From NCBI GenBank assembly GCA_029298735.1, contig JANSLP010000188.1, positions 1-61,359 of the forward strand: 61,359 nucleotides of DNA. The letters are read 5' to 3'. The translations under genes were made by a program, and so were the position numbers. This document shows, one piece after another, positions 50,108-61,359 of this stretch. The notes under the pieces were generated by a model. It was not told where the DNA came from. It did not search any database and saw only the letters and a list, made by a program, of their open reading frames with translations. Each line of letters starts with the position of its first letter. Position 1 is the first letter of the stretch. Origin of the DNA: Ophiostoma sp. CBS 140.51. Its lineage: Eukaryota; Ascomycota; Sordariomycetes; Ophiostomatales; Ophiostomataceae.

Positions 50108-52882
50108 CTACCATGAGAATGTCATTAGTGCCGGGTTGAGAACGAGCGGTAGCAGGAAATGCGACACGGCGACTGTGGCCATAGGCAGGATGGCGACAAA
50201 GTCGGTGATGCGCCAGTCGACGGGCACAAACGGAGCGACAGCCAAGATGATCATGCCGACAATCGAAATGGTCGAAAAGAGCATCGAGAACTTGAACCTC
50301 TTCAAGACTTTGGGCACCTCAATAAAAAAGTTGGAGAACTCGACCTCCTTGGCGGTGGCGCCCCAGGTCATGTTGACCTCAAACATGTGCGCCAGTATAG
50401 CTTGGGAGACGTGCAAAGACAGGCCGCCCAAGAAGATGGCCAGCAGCAGCGTCCACTTGAAGTTTTCAAAGAGGGAATGCAGCAGGTTGCGCTCGCCAAT
50501 GCGATAGCGCATGACAGCCAGTGCAATGTTTCCGAGACCGTTGAAGACGAGAATAATAGAGAACCAGACCTGCCACGAGTCGACATAGTACTTGTCGAGA
50601 TAGCCGTTGAACCAGCCCATCAGAAAGTAGTTGAAGACGGTCATGAGCCAGGCGGCGCCAATGGCATAGTAGGTACCGACATACGAGATGATGGTGACTT
50701 TACTCGTAAAGCGGATGTTGGAGAACAAGAACTTGCGGAACAGCGGCGTAAAGGGACCCTTCCACAGCCAGGTGCGCAAGGGGTGGAAGAGCAGCTCGTT
50801 GCACCCGTAAGCATATTTTTCCCAGCGGGCCAGCTCGTCGTACACGGTCAGGGACACACCCTCTTTGAACCCATCGCCTGCCCAGGCGGCCATGCGGATA
50901 ATGTAGCCGTCGCACTGCAGCCGCAAGGACATGTCGAAATCCTCAGACACATGGCTCTCAGACCAGAACTTTTCGTAGCCGTCGTCGTCAATGTAGGAGA
51001 CTTGCTGCAAGGCACTCCACCGAAGAACAGCGTTGTGGCCGACAAAGGGCGCGACGTCACCATTGGAGACGGTGTAGCGGATGGCCGTGTAGATCAGATT
51101 CGTGAAAAAAGTGATGCCATTTTCAAAGTAGTTGTGCACAACCTGCATGACGCTCGAAGAGAACTGCAGGATACCGACGTCGGGCGACTGCTCCATCTCG
51201 ATGACCGCATCCAGCAAGCAGTCGGCCGGCACACGCGTGTCCGAGTCGATAATCAGAATGTAGTCGCCGACACGAATATTGCCGTCCGCCCAAGCACGGC
51301 CGTCTTCTTCAAGAACTTCCCGCAAAGCATGCTCGTACGCCCTGGCTTCATGTTGCTGTGTCCATTGCGGGCCTCGCTTGTACACACACAGCTTCTCCTC
51401 GACGCGGCACGAAATCATCAGAGCAAAGTTCATGTTGGACGCCTTCTTGAACTTGCCGCGGCGCTCGAACCCGTTCTCGCCGTGTTTTGGCCGCGCCACC
51501 CAGCCGATGCTGTGGTCGGCATAAAATTCGATACGCGCCTGGCGGTCCTCGTCATCAATCAGCTGCAGGCCGTCGTCGTTGACAAACATATTGGCTGAGC
51601 CACCCTGCAGCTCGTACGTCGAAATGGCCTGCTTGATGGACTTAACGGTGGGCTCAATGACGGCGGCCAGACCCTCTTTGTAGACTGGGCACTGCACAGT
51701 GACGTGAGGCAGGATAGACGTCTGCAGGCGTGGTGGACGACGGGCCGAGTAAAACTTGGAGTTGACAGTGAACTGGCGCACAGGACCGAAAATCTGAGCC
51801 AGACAACCAATAATCACCTGGGCAAAGAAGAGCGTAAAGAAGATTTGGATGGGGAACAGGGCCACCAGAGCCAGGCGCGTGTAGCCGTGGTCGACCGACA
51901 CTTCAATGGCCAGTTGGCGCCAGGCTGCACCCAAAGACACCGTCACCAGGATGAGGGTGAGGGTCACCAAGTAAGTGTTGAGTAGGTGGATGGGACGCTT
52001 CTCGGGGCGGATCTCGCCGTTCTCTTCGTCCAAGTCGTAGTCCATGTAGCCACCACTGCTAAAACCGTCACCACCGGTAGCGGCACTCGCAGGACGGTTT
52101 CCTCCACCACCCTTTTCATTGTCCTCGTCGTCACCGCCCGACCGCCAAACAAGACCCATGAGCTCGGCCTCAATTTCCTTGGCCCGCGTGACAATGTGCA
52201 TTGCGTCGTCGTCCCACACCACAAGCAAACCCTCAGAGGCCACAAAGGCAGCAAACTGGTGCTTGCGAGCACGGGCCAGGTCTTCAATGGTGGGCAGAAT
52301 TTGGATGCGTAAACCGTTAAGGAGGGGCACGTCCACGGCATCGGGCGCCCACTGCAAGAACGTCTTGATAACGCGAGAGTTGACCGTCATGGCGCACGAC
52401 ACGTTGAGCGAGGCACATGCCTGGGCCAGCGGTGACTCGAGAAGTTGCGGCGGGCAAGCCATGTATTGGCCACGCATTTTTCGGAGCAAAACACCCTCGA
52501 CTTCACCACTGCCGTCGGCCACCCAGAGACGAGAGCACTGTTGCTGGTACAGGTAGTTGACCATGACCTCATGTTTGATCTCATCCAAAAAGACGGAGCT
52601 GCCGTTGGTGCGGAATGAGGTGGCGCCAGAGCGGGCAGACCGGAGTGACCGGCCAGAGATGATGGACATGGGCCTAGAGCTGGCAGGGTTGTACTTGAGA
52701 CCACCCGGTGTGGGTGTGGGAACGTTTGTTGAGTTATGTTCGGGGATGTCGTGAATGTCGTGGATGATGTCGCTCTCCCGGTAAGGTGATGGGCCTGGAT
52801 GGCTAAATGACTCGGACGGTGTCACGTCCGCCAGGGCCGGATGGGCCCCGATGCCGTAGAGGGATCCGGGTGTTTGTGTCAT
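50108..52882 (-). CDS. Family 2 glycosyltransferase, ZtGT2-like
   Basis: A 924-residue single-exon membrane protein. A hydrophilic N-terminus of about 285 residues leads to two membrane helices (about 290-355), a cytoplasmic GT2 domain and five helices near the C-terminus. Catalytic motifs are DSDTRVP near 546 (DxD), EDFDMSLRLQCDGY near 646 (ED) and RWEKYAYGCNEL near 685, in the place of the (Q/R)xxRW motif. It is not a standard chitin synthase, since the QRRRW motif is missing. The overall plan fits the conserved fungal GT2 described in Zymoseptoria and Fusarium, which is needed for hyphal growth on solid surfaces. The polysaccharide product is unknown. Confidence 0.85.
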   Translation of the reverse strand: MTQTPGSLYGIGAHPALADVTPSESFSHPGPSPYRESDIIHDIHDIPEHNSTNVPTPTPGGLKYNPASSRPMSIISGRSLRSARSGATSFRTNGSSVFLDEIKHEVMVNYLYQQQCSRLWVADGSGEVEGVLLRKMRGQYMACPPQLLESPLAQACASLNVSCAMTVNSRVIKTFLQWAPDAVDVPLLNGLRIQILPTIEDLARARKHQFAAFVASEGLLVVWDDDAMHIVTRAKEIEAELMGLVWRSGGDDEDNEKGGGGNRPASAATGGDGFSSGGYMDYDLDEENGEIRPEKRPIHLLNTYLVTLTLILVTVSLGAAWRQLAIEVSVDHGYTRLALVALFPIQIFFTLFFAQVIIGCLAQIFGPVRQFTVNSKFYSARRPPRLQTSILPHVTVQCPVYKEGLAAVIEPTVKSIKQAISTYELQGGSANMFVNDDGLQLIDDEDRQARIEFYADHSIGWVARPKHGENGFERRGKFKKASNMNFALMISCRVEEKLCVYKRGPQWTQQHEARAYEHALREVLEEDGRAWADGNIRVGDYILIIDSDTRVPADCLLDAVIEMEQSPDVGILQFSSSVMQVVHNYFENGITFFTNLIYTAIRYTVSNGDVAPFVGHNAVLRWSALQQVSYIDDDGYEKFWSESHVSEDFDMSLRLQCDGYIIRMAAWAGDGFKEGVSLTVYDELARWEKYAYGCNELLFHPLRTWLWKGPFTPLFRKFLFSNIRFTSKVTIISYVGTYYAIGAAWLMTVFNYFLMGWFNGYLDKYYVDSWQVWFSIILVFNGLGNIALAVMRYRIGERNLLHSLFENFKWTLLLAIFLGGLSLHVSQAILAHMFEVNMTWGATAKEVEFSNFFIEVPKVLKRFKFSMLFSTISIVGMIILAVAPFVPVDWRITDFVAILPMATVAVSHFLLPLVLNPALMTFSW

Positions 52883-54384
52883 GATGATGATAAGGGAAAC
52901 ACCAATAAAAAATATGTGCTCTATGGGGAAGCAAAGAGATAAAAACCAAGCAAAGTAAAAGCAGCTAGTGCAGAAGAGGACTGAGATAATCGAGTGTGAA
53001 TAGAGGAAAATATCGATATTTTGACGAGTATGTTTGATTTTCAGACTGATATATGAGCGCCAGTCGAGACGTTAAGCATGTCTTGAGTGTGAAATGATTG
53101 CCAACAAGGCTGCCGTCGATGTGTGGCTTGCAATTTGAAGAAAGAAAAAAAAAGTCTGGATGATCACGTCGATGTTCTTTCCGTGTGCCACATAATGCTA
53201 ATGGATGAGGCAACGAGGCAAACTGAAAGCAGAACAATTGCTGAAGGGGCTCCGTGGGTAGAAATCTATGGCGTAGAATGGGCCCGGAGGTAAGAACAAG
53301 ATAGCCGAATGCTGTAAAAGAAAGTCGTAGAGCGTGTGGGATAGAAGAGGGAGAGAGGAGAGAGGATGGGGAAAGGTATGATGGACAGAATAGGAGGATG
53401 AAAGAGAGACGACAAGAAACATAGAGAAAGGGAAGCCACGGCTAGGGCCAACCCGGAGAACCCAACACAAGGACGGCCGGGAGAGTCTATTCTCTTAAGG
53501 ACCAAAGGCCGGCGACTCTAGGCGCGACCAACGCGTATAGTAGGTAGTCGAGGGTTCTTGGTGGACTTGAACGTGAACAATGGAAATGTTGGTGATCCGG
53601 GAACTTGTCAAAAACGAAGAGAAGTGAAGCATGCGAGAGACTATTGAACGCCGACGCGTGTTGTTGAAGGCGTATGAAGAAAGAAAACGTCAAGAGAGTA
53701 AAGGAGGACGCTGAGTGGGCAGAGAAAGAACGAGAAGGCTGATCAAAACCGAAGTGCCTTGGACGTGATGTATGTGTGCCGTCCCAATACGGGCATCAAT
53801 GTGCCAGTGTGTCGGCCGTCTCACGGCGTATCATCTCAAGTATGCCCGTTCATTGGTGCAGGTGACGGCGGTAATCAGCAAAAGAGTATTGAAAAAGAAA
53901 GTTGACTTCGTTGAAGTTGTAATGTTCTGTCGACGTCGGACGATGTCAACCGTTTATGGTGAAGAGAGATGAGACAGGACGTTGGAGTGACGAAACAAGT
54001 TTACAGAAAATAAGAATGTGCCCAATAATTGGGGATTGAATGCCGGCACGATCGATGAGGGTGGAATAAAACCGCAAGTATGTTGTAGATGAGGACCTGG
54101 AAAAAGAAACATTCAGAAAAACAGAAAAAGACGAAAAGAGGAAAACAAGAAAAAGAAAATACATGTAACGAAAGGGGGGAGAAAGGACCGATGGACGCTC
54201 CGGCCAATGACAACGTGCTTGTTATGAAGAGAGAAAGGACGTTGACGAACAAAGACCAATGCAAGTGCAAAAATAGACTGACCACGAACTTGTGTGCACT
54301 CCGTAGGTTGTTTGATAACAGCTGAAAAATGGATATGTGTTGTGAGCTTTCTCCGTTGAAGAAAATGTGACAATACGAGAGGAA

Positions 54385-54406
54385 GAGAGAGAGAGAGAGA
54401 GAGAGA
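54385..54406. repeat. (GA)11 microsatellite
   Basis: Eleven uninterrupted GA dinucleotides in gene-free DNA. Confidence 0.9.
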
Positions 54407-56306
54407 AGCCGTGTCTTGGCTGTTTTGCTGCAGAATGTGCTGCAGAATGAGGACAGAGCACGTTTGCCTTTGCTGCATATATTTCAATTGCTTCCTTTGC
54501 CTTTTCCCACCATCTTTTTTTTACTTTATTTTATCGTCCTTCCTTGTTCTCGTGTGGCACCGGAAGAAAGAATCGGGAAGCTGGGCAAGTCCTGAGTAGG
54601 CAGAGACGAACGGACAGGGGGGTCAATATCCAGGCCGTGTCCCTCTTTTTTGTGTTCGTTTTCTTCGTCCTTTCTCTCCGAGCTCTTTCCTCATTTATTC
54701 CCCGTTCGTTTCGTTCCGAGAGAGCACCCATAAAAATAAATATGAAGGCCAGAACCGTCTTTTGTTCCGTACTTTTCTTTCAACGTCAACCAACCTTTTT
54801 GACACCAAACCAGACCTGCCCACCGAGATGCTGGACCTGCTGCTTGTCTTGGTGGTCAGACGAGTCTTGGGTTCCTGCACGTCTGCCGGGGACCCGGGAG
54901 AGGGACTCAAGTGGTGGATAGCATGGATGTCAAAGACAACAAGGATAACAAGACGAAAACGTGTCCATCCTTTTTGCAGGGAACTATGGTGGAGGAAGTT
55001 AGAGGAAGAAAACAAGGTCACAAAATCAAACAAACGACAGGCGACAAACGACAGACAACGGAAGGAAGAGACGATGCACTTTGAAATGCACTGCAACTTC
55101 GACGGCGGGCTGGGGGTGGAGAATGCCTGCAGGCACTAACAGGGACGACAAGGACAAAGCAGGGCAAAAAAAGGCGCCATCAAACAGTGGACAGAGCAGG
55201 TGCAATGGGGTTTTGGTATTGGTGTCGACGAGAAGACCCTGATCCTTGTCTTCTCTTGTCTTTCTTTTTTGTTGTGTCCTTTTGCATCTTTGTCTTGCTG
55301 TTCTTTTGAGTCTTTTTCTTTACTTTTCTCTTTTGTCAGAGCCAAGTGTTGGCCGTACTTTCTACTGGGAGGATACGCATAAGATACTTCAGTGTCGATC
55401 CTCTGTTCTGGCCCAGTTCGCTGTAATTCGAATTAGCCGCTTGTTAGTAGTGTAAGTGGCCGCCTGTAGTGTCTTCCCGATGCTCCCCTGTAAGAAATAC
55501 AGCACGTTCCTTTCGTTTTGTCAGCTTTTCTCGTCCCATGAAAAGCTCACACTGTGTCCGTCCCTGTCGATCGAGTTGATATTGATTTATTCAGTCTGGC
55601 CAGATCTGGAGAAAATGGAGAAAAAGAGATCAGTTTTCTGAACGAGCCGCTCTGTACAACGTCAGAGGGAATAAAATAAGAAATAAAAGTAAAGGAACCG
55701 AGAGACTTGCGGGAGATAATAATGAAACCAATACTCTGGGCAATACTCTGTGCAATTCTCAACACAATTCTCTGCACGAATACTGGTACCAAATGCCGTT
55801 GCGTTTGTGTTGAGTGCATTACAGTCACAACGAAGGTGTTCGTTCCTTGCCTTGCCCTCTCGTTTCTTTTTCTTTTCTTTCTAATTCTCGTTTCGTTTTG
55901 TGCCCTATTCTCTATGGATTGTTTGTCGCCTGTACTGATCTGTATTGAATCTCCCTTGGGTGCCAAGAACGGAAGTGCCAATACTTCCCACCTGGGGTGA
56001 GGGAGAACAACCTCAAACAAGTAAGCAAGCCAACCACAGACCAGTAAAAGAACGACGGAAGAACAACAACAAAACAACGACAGAAGACGAAAATCATTCC
56101 CTGCAGTGTCGTCCAAATCTGCATCAATCTGCATCAATCTACACTGTTCTCCTCGTACTCGACCCCCTTCTTGGCTCTGTGTAACACGGGCTGTTGCCGT
56201 GGAAGGGAGCGCGTGGATGTAGTTCAGTTGGAGGAGATTACGAGCGTTTGTGTGACGGATGCTGTACCTGTGCACATTCCAGCCTTTTTTCTCTCTCTTC
56301 TTTTGT

Positions 56307-56346
56307 GTCCCTTTTCGTCCCTTTTCGTCCTTTTCGTCCTTTTCAC
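56307..56346. repeat. Short tandem repeat, unit about 10 bp
   Basis: Four imperfect copies of a CCCTTTTCGT-like unit lie head to tail, with the later copies one base shorter. Confidence 0.75.
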
Positions 56347-56908
56347 GCCCTCCTCTTCCTGGCTTCCAGTTTCATGGGCCGCCACGAGAGACTTTCGTAT
56401 TGTCTGTATTGCCGTGTCGGTTGCACAGCATTTGTACGAGTATGTCTGTGTGTCGATGAGAACTGTAAATAGTATCCGTCATTGGTGCATCTCTGTATTC
56501 TTTCTCTTTTGTTCCTTGTGTGCTTCCTTGTGTGCTTCCGTGTCTGCATCCGTCCGAGCCCCTTCTGCAGACCTGCGCAAGCCACCTTCATTAACAATAT
56601 GTCAATACGTTCTCATTATCCGTTTGTATTTTCTTCTCGTAGTAAAGAAATCAAAAAAAAAAATATTCTCATAAACCTGCCGAGAACCTACCCAAGAAAC
56701 TGACAAGAACCCAAAATATCCTCCAAGAGCGCCATCCAGACCGACGATAATCCAAAAATAAACAAAAAAAATAAACAGCCAATATCGAGCCAAACAAAAC
56801 GACCAAAAATAGAACATCAAAAATTAAACAAAAGCCAAACTTGCTCGTATTCGTCGTCACCCGTTATCTCTTCTCGTCCACCATCCGTTGCATCGGGTGT
56901 CGTCTCGT

Positions 56909-58453
56909 CTACAACTCCTCACCGCCATCACACTGCTGCCACATTTGCACCTTGCTAATCTCCATCTGCGGCTGTGTCCACGTCGGGTACCATTCGTTCC
57001 GGGCGTTCCAAAAGTCCAGCTTGGCTTCGGGGCTGGCATCAAGCCACGGCTTGCCGTCCGAGTTGTCCGGGAACCAGCCGTTGGTGCCGCCGACGGCGAC
57101 ATTCAGAATGAGGTAAAAGGGCTGGTCAAAGGGTGTGTTGGAGCGTCCCGTCTGGGCCCAGATGGAGTTGACCTTGGTGTAGTTGGCGGTGGCCGAGTCC
57201 TGCGGGAAATTGCCGCGCTGCCACATGGGCTCGTCAAAGTTGATATAGAGTGCCTGCAACAGGCGCGAGTTGATGTAGATGAACAAGTACTTTTCGGACC
57301 ACTCCATGCCGTACGTGTTGAAGCCATCGGCAAAGGTCGTGTGCAGCGCCGAGCGCTTGTTGTTGGTGCGCCACCAGGCATCGTAGGCCGGAGCCGGGCC
57401 CCAGTGCAGAGCCGAGGACATGACATTGTCGCCGCCCAGAGAATAAGTGTAGTTGTTGCCGCGGGACTCCATCAGATCAATCTCGCCCGACGCCGGCCAG
57501 GGCCCGTAAGTGTCGTTAGACGGCATCATCCAGATGGCGGGCCAGAGCCAGTCACCCTTGGGAAGGCGTGCCGTGACTTCGACCCTCCCATAAGTGATGG
57601 ACGCGCTCTTCTTGGTCGTGATGCGCCCAGAGCGGGTGGGAGGCACGATACTGCTGTTGCCAGACGACGTGTTAGTCGTCGCCACGCAGTCGGTAAAGAT
57701 AGTCGACGTGCAGCTGTGGTTGGCCAGCAAGTCGATCACACTGTTCTTTTCGATGAGGGAAGCGTCCTGCAGTGTCGGCTTGATCCATAGGTTGCCGTCC
57801 TTGACAAAAACGTTCTCGTCGTCGGCCGTCGTCTGCTCAAACTCGCCATTGCCAAAGCCGCCGAGCTGCACTTCCTTGGTCCACAAATCCGACCGGAAGC
57901 CTTGGCTAAAGTCATCGCTCAGCACAAGACAGTACTTGTGCGTCACCACGCTCTGCAGGCCATCCCACACGAGTACGCCTGCAATGGCCAGCCCAATGAC
58001 AATACCCACGAGCGGCAGGATCGTCACCCATTTTTCCTTAGGGTCTTTACAGCTCTTGGCCAGCCACGGCTTCTCGATGCTGCCCTTGGCCACGCGCCGG
58101 CTGTGGAAGTAGCGGTGCGCCTGCTCCTCCATGCGATGGTTCAAAATCAAGGCGCTCTGGCCGGCGACAGACAGCTGGCGGGAAGCAATGGGCGACGCAG
58201 GCTCGACAGGGCTGGCAAACGGATCTGTGCCAACGTCAGCGCCGGCTGTATTGATGCCTTGAGTCCCAGCACCATTGCTCCCGGTCGAGTGGACCGACTC
58301 GGCGCCGTCGCGAAACGGGTCCAGGCCGGCGCTGCCTGGTGTGTGAGTGCCTCCGTTCCCGTGTCGTTGTGTCGTGTTGCTGTTTTCAAATTGTGAATTG
58401 TCCACGTCCCGGTACCGCTCGCCGCCGTAGTAGCCGTTGTAGTCGTGATCCAT
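56909..58453 (-). CDS. Membrane-anchored GH16 beta-1,3-glucanase-like protein
   Basis: A 514-residue single-exon type II membrane protein. A hydrophilic, Gly/Asn/Ser-rich cytoplasmic part of about 135 residues precedes one membrane helix (about 138-162). The extracellular GH16 domain has the active-site motif GEIDLMES starting near 321, with both Glu residues present, and a WPAIWMMP segment. Relatives include fungal endo-beta-1,3(4)-glucanases and animal glucan-binding proteins. Wall glucan remodelling at the cell surface is the likely role. No GPI signal or secretory cleavage site is seen. Start ATG and stop are unambiguous. Confidence 0.88.
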   Translation of the reverse strand: MDHDYNGYYGGERYRDVDNSQFENSNTTQRHGNGGTHTPGSAGLDPFRDGAESVHSTGSNGAGTQGINTAGADVGTDPFASPVEPASPIASRQLSVAGQSALILNHRMEEQAHRYFHSRRVAKGSIEKPWLAKSCKDPKEKWVTILPLVGIVIGLAIAGVLVWDGLQSVVTHKYCLVLSDDFSQGFRSDLWTKEVQLGGFGNGEFEQTTADDENVFVKDGNLWIKPTLQDASLIEKNSVIDLLANHSCTSTIFTDCVATTNTSSGNSSIVPPTRSGRITTKKSASITYGRVEVTARLPKGDWLWPAIWMMPSNDTYGPWPASGEIDLMESRGNNYTYSLGGDNVMSSALHWGPAPAYDAWWRTNNKRSALHTTFADGFNTYGMEWSEKYLFIYINSRLLQALYINFDEPMWQRGNFPQDSATANYTKVNSIWAQTGRSNTPFDQPFYLILNVAVGGTNGWFPDNSDGKPWLDASPEAKLDFWNARNEWYPTWTQPQMEISKVQMWQQCDGGEEL

Positions 58454-61359
58454 GGTGGCGTGGATCCAAGTGTAATGTGGTGAGAATAAGATTAAGGTGT
58501 GGGTGAATGAGGTTGAGCTGCTTTGAAAATCAATAAGACAGACTATTATTACTTCCAGGTGAAAGCAACTGAAAAATAAGAATAGATAATAAGTGTAAGG
58601 TGCTATGCAATAGATAGATGAATTTCTGTTTAAAGAAACCTCTCAAGGCTCAATCTCTCAATTCTGGCAGAATGTAGCTTTGCATGAGACGGCAGGACCG
58701 AGGACGAGGAGAGAGTATTTTTTTCGAATGTAAGGAAGAAAATCTGCAAGGACCACCAACAGAAGAAAAGTAACGAGGAAAACGCCTGTGGCTTGTGTTA
58801 CTCGATGCAGAGCACAGAAAAACAAAGAACAGAACGGGCGTCCCGAACGTACATGAGTAAACGCAAGGAGAGAAGGAAATTGAAAAGAGACGCCTTCCGT
58901 GTTAGTGGCCTCCCTGCACTTTCTTCTTACAACGCCTCTTTTCTGTTGGAAGGGCTCCGGAAGGCCCAAAGGGCTGGCAAACAATAATAGGGAGAGCAAC
59001 GGAAGGGAATGCGGGTGAATACAGTAAAACGTAGTGAGAATAGGGACTAAACTGGGCAGGGCGAGTGCTGAAACGGTCACCACAGGGAGAGAATCGATAC
59101 AAACACAAACTCACAGGGTATCCAGGGCCTTGTGTCACAGTTTCAGGGCTTTTATTGATTTCATTTCGCCCCCAAAACTCGCCCTTGACACAGCCGTGCA
59201 ATGCTCCAACAATAGGCTCTCAATATATCTGGCATACAATAGCACACAGAATATTGCACCATCCCTAACCATAGTCCTTATTTGATTTTTACCGTGGACA
59301 AATGGGTGCTGAAGCGGCAGGTAAAACAGGAAGAAGAAAATAATGCACAGCGGAGTATTCTTTCTGGAATATTAAGTTACGGTATGCACACAATATATTA
59401 TGCTATAGAGCACTGCATTTCTGGAGACTGGCTTCCAAACTTGGGGCACAGTGCGAGTTTCAGTTGTCCTTTTTTCTTTTCTTTTCAGTGCTGATTTCCG
59501 TCTCTTCTCTTCCCTATTTATTTCCCTTTCCCACTACCATTTTAGTTGAGAAGGATCACTCGAAATCAAATACCTTCACGCCGAACCCCCGTCGACGATG
59601 CCCACGTGTGTGCAAAGATGCCATTTTTGCTAGCGTACGATGAGAACAGGGTTGTGGTGCGTGGTGGGTGCAGAAACAGAAAACGGGCCAAACGGCTGTA
59701 AGGCACAGCAAGAGAGGCGCAAGCCACCCGGCCGATCTCCGTCGAGACACACCAGACACACCAGCTGCCCTATGCGGCAGGAGCACAAGAGCAGATATGA
59801 AAAAGTACTTTACGATATATCAAGGTGCCTTCCTATTTGGAGTGTTGATGAAGAGCTTTGTTCGCATGGCATCATCAGTACGGTTTGTGGGCATGTTATG
59901 GAGGATAAAAAGTCACGGGGAACCATCATTGTTCTGGCCTTGCTCATCGACTCCTAGTTATGGTTTCTGCAGTGCAATACAGTGGTGATTCGGTGACCAC
60001 ATGAGGCTATCTCGTTGTCTTCTTTTGACCCGAGAGCATGGGAAAGGTAAACCCGTTTTTTTGTTCTTCGTAGATTTATTGGTCTTTACTTCTTTCCGTG
60101 TTCTTTGTCCAAAAGGCCCTTCCCGGGATCTCACCATCATGGTGGGCCAGAAAGGTGCGCCAAAAGTTCAAAAATACAGGGATTCCAGCTTCTCCACAGC
60201 GCCAAACAGCAAACGGACAGCCGGCGCCGAAAGTCTTCAAAGCTGGCCAGTAGTTAACAGAATTGAAAACGGTGGACGATCCTCTTCGATGCAACTACGT
60301 GCAAGCTAGCGATCAACAACTAATAAGGTTGAAGAACAGGCACATGTGCGGTCCCTGTGAAGACGGAGAGAGGAACAATAGCTCCTGGACTTTTTGGGCA
60401 TCCTAGTCACTCCACAGCCCGACAGGAAGAGATGCAAGAAGTGACTGACACCCCATCACTTTTGGTCTGGCAATCACGAGATTGACGAGCTGATACATAT
60501 CTGGTCTTTTGTGTAAGCTATCTTGGTCAATCGGGGTCTGTTCTTGAAGATGCACTTTTAGTCTGCTGTACTTGTAAAGAACCAGCATCATGGAGCCAAG
60601 CAAGCTTCATCCTCGTATTACACAGAAACGACAGATACGTCACAAAAGCCCCTACTTTCTCTTGTTGGACTTTCAATCCGGCCGGCAAAGTCGCATGAGC
60701 ATTGTTGAGCCTATGGACCTAATCTGGGATTTATGTGATGACGCAAGATTCTCCTTAGTTTTGAACAAAAGCAGAAAACGAACAGGTGAAGAACGAGGAG
60801 CGATGAGCACAGAGTATGAGGAACAGCGGAAGAAAGAGGAACCCGGCATCGCTTACGCAAATAAATAATTGGAAGGGAGGAAAGTGCAATGAAATAGAGT
60901 AGTAGGAAACTTGATGTTTGAGTCCAAATTATTGACATATGCAGTGTTATTTTGTCGCTTTGTGAGCTTACTGGGTTTTTACCTGTACATTTGATGGCCA
61001 TGTTGATCTTATCTTTCTGTTTGATTTAACTGGTTTCGAGATATCATCGAGAAATACGCAAGAAAACAACTTCTGGCTCATAGTTGAATAAAGCAGTAAA
61101 AGAAAAAAGGCAGTGAAACCTCTCAAACTCAATTTAAATTCACAACATTAAGCAGAAAACGACGGCCGTTTTTGTGTCTTTGGTTATGAAAACATTTCGT
61201 CATAGAGCCCCTCCTTGAAAAAAAAAATTAGACCTTATTCTTGAATGGTTTTTTCTCTATAAAAAGCGAACCAGATAGTACAGTGCAAAAAGAGCAGAAA
61301 ATAAAGCAAAGTGACGCATATGCTGCTCACGCAAAGAACAGCAGCTCGGCGAACCAGAG
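58454..61359. other. 2.9-kb terminal region without recognised genes
   Basis: The left end is the GH16 leader. Short open frames such as 60590-60868 (plus, 92 codons) have no recognised domain. A gene starting beyond the window edge could extend here, but no sign of it is seen. Confidence 0.45.

Larger units (their letters stand above)
52883..56908. other. 4.0-kb gene-poor region
   Basis: No coding family recognised. Contains simple repeats at 54385-54406 and 56307-56346, and a 12-bp direct duplication (CCTTGTGTGCTT) near 56513-56536. The region near 52900-53500 is the GT2 leader. Confidence 0.45.

Noticed and set aside
50159..51598. 479-codon open frame antisense to the GT2 gene
   Set aside because: It lies wholly inside the GT2 gene, has no recognisable motif and is best explained as a by-product of codon bias.
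50108..52882. Calling the GT2 gene a chitin synthase
   Set aside because: The chitin synthase QRRRW motif and the domain plan are missing.
57203..57210. Exact CGGGAAAT in the GH16 gene
   Set aside because: Lies in conserved coding sequence far from the cluster; one or two chance copies are expected in the window.

Overview
This window is nuclear DNA from a filamentous ascomycete (Pezizomycotina, most likely a sordariomycete; the order cannot be fixed by eye). The signs are short introns (55-106 nt) with GT..AG ends and CTAAC-type branch sites, a Zn2Cys6 transcription factor, fungal-only families (Crh-type GH16, New1-type ABCF protein, fungal GT2), GC-rich coding sequence, and long intergenic stretches with pyrimidine-rich leaders. 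I support 18 protein genes and one tRNA-Cys. There is no rRNA, CRISPR array, recognisable transposon or telomere.

Layout. 178-2703: tRNA-Cys(GCA) and a YCR023C-like MFS transporter. 4290-15111: a compact four-gene group made of an intronless Rossmann/SAF oxidoreductase (homoserine-dehydrogenase-like, COG4091 type), a divergently transcribed anion-symporter-type MFS permease, a Zn2Cys6 regulator and a four-carbon acid-sugar kinase (DUF1537/OtnK family). 16706-18478: a FLR1/MDR1-type drug exporter. 19009-22433: a divergent pair encoding a PD-(D/E)XK-nuclease-like protein and a protein-kinase-like protein. 23028-25997: a TetX-like FAD monooxygenase and a Tmt1-like methyltransferase. 29357-36175: a glutamine synthetase type I-like enzyme, a short-chain dehydrogenase and a mitochondrial citrate synthase-fold enzyme that best matches 2-methylcitrate synthase. 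39992-58453: secretion, cell wall and translation genes (DUF4360 secreted protein, Crh transglycosylase with a membrane anchor, New1-type ABC ATPase, GT2 glycosyltransferase, membrane-anchored GH16 glucanase). The remainder is gene-poor.

Most notable result. The four-gene group at 4290-15111 looks like a fungal catabolic regulon for an acid sugar: uptake, oxidation, phosphorylation and a dedicated regulator. A shared element, CGGGAAAT(C/G), occurs nine times as an exact 8-mer in the three intergenic regions of this group. By eye I found only two other exact copies in the window, both inside unrelated coding sequences. Three copies (one degenerate) are spaced exactly 22 bp apart at 6317/6339/6361, and three sit head to tail as 9-mers at 9685-9711 upstream of the regulator. 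The CGG core suits a Zn2Cys6 protein, so the simplest model is that the cluster regulator binds these sites and controls itself, the permease, the oxidoreductase and the kinase. The substrate is not shown by the sequence; threonate/erythronate-type or branched acid sugars are inferred from the kinase family.
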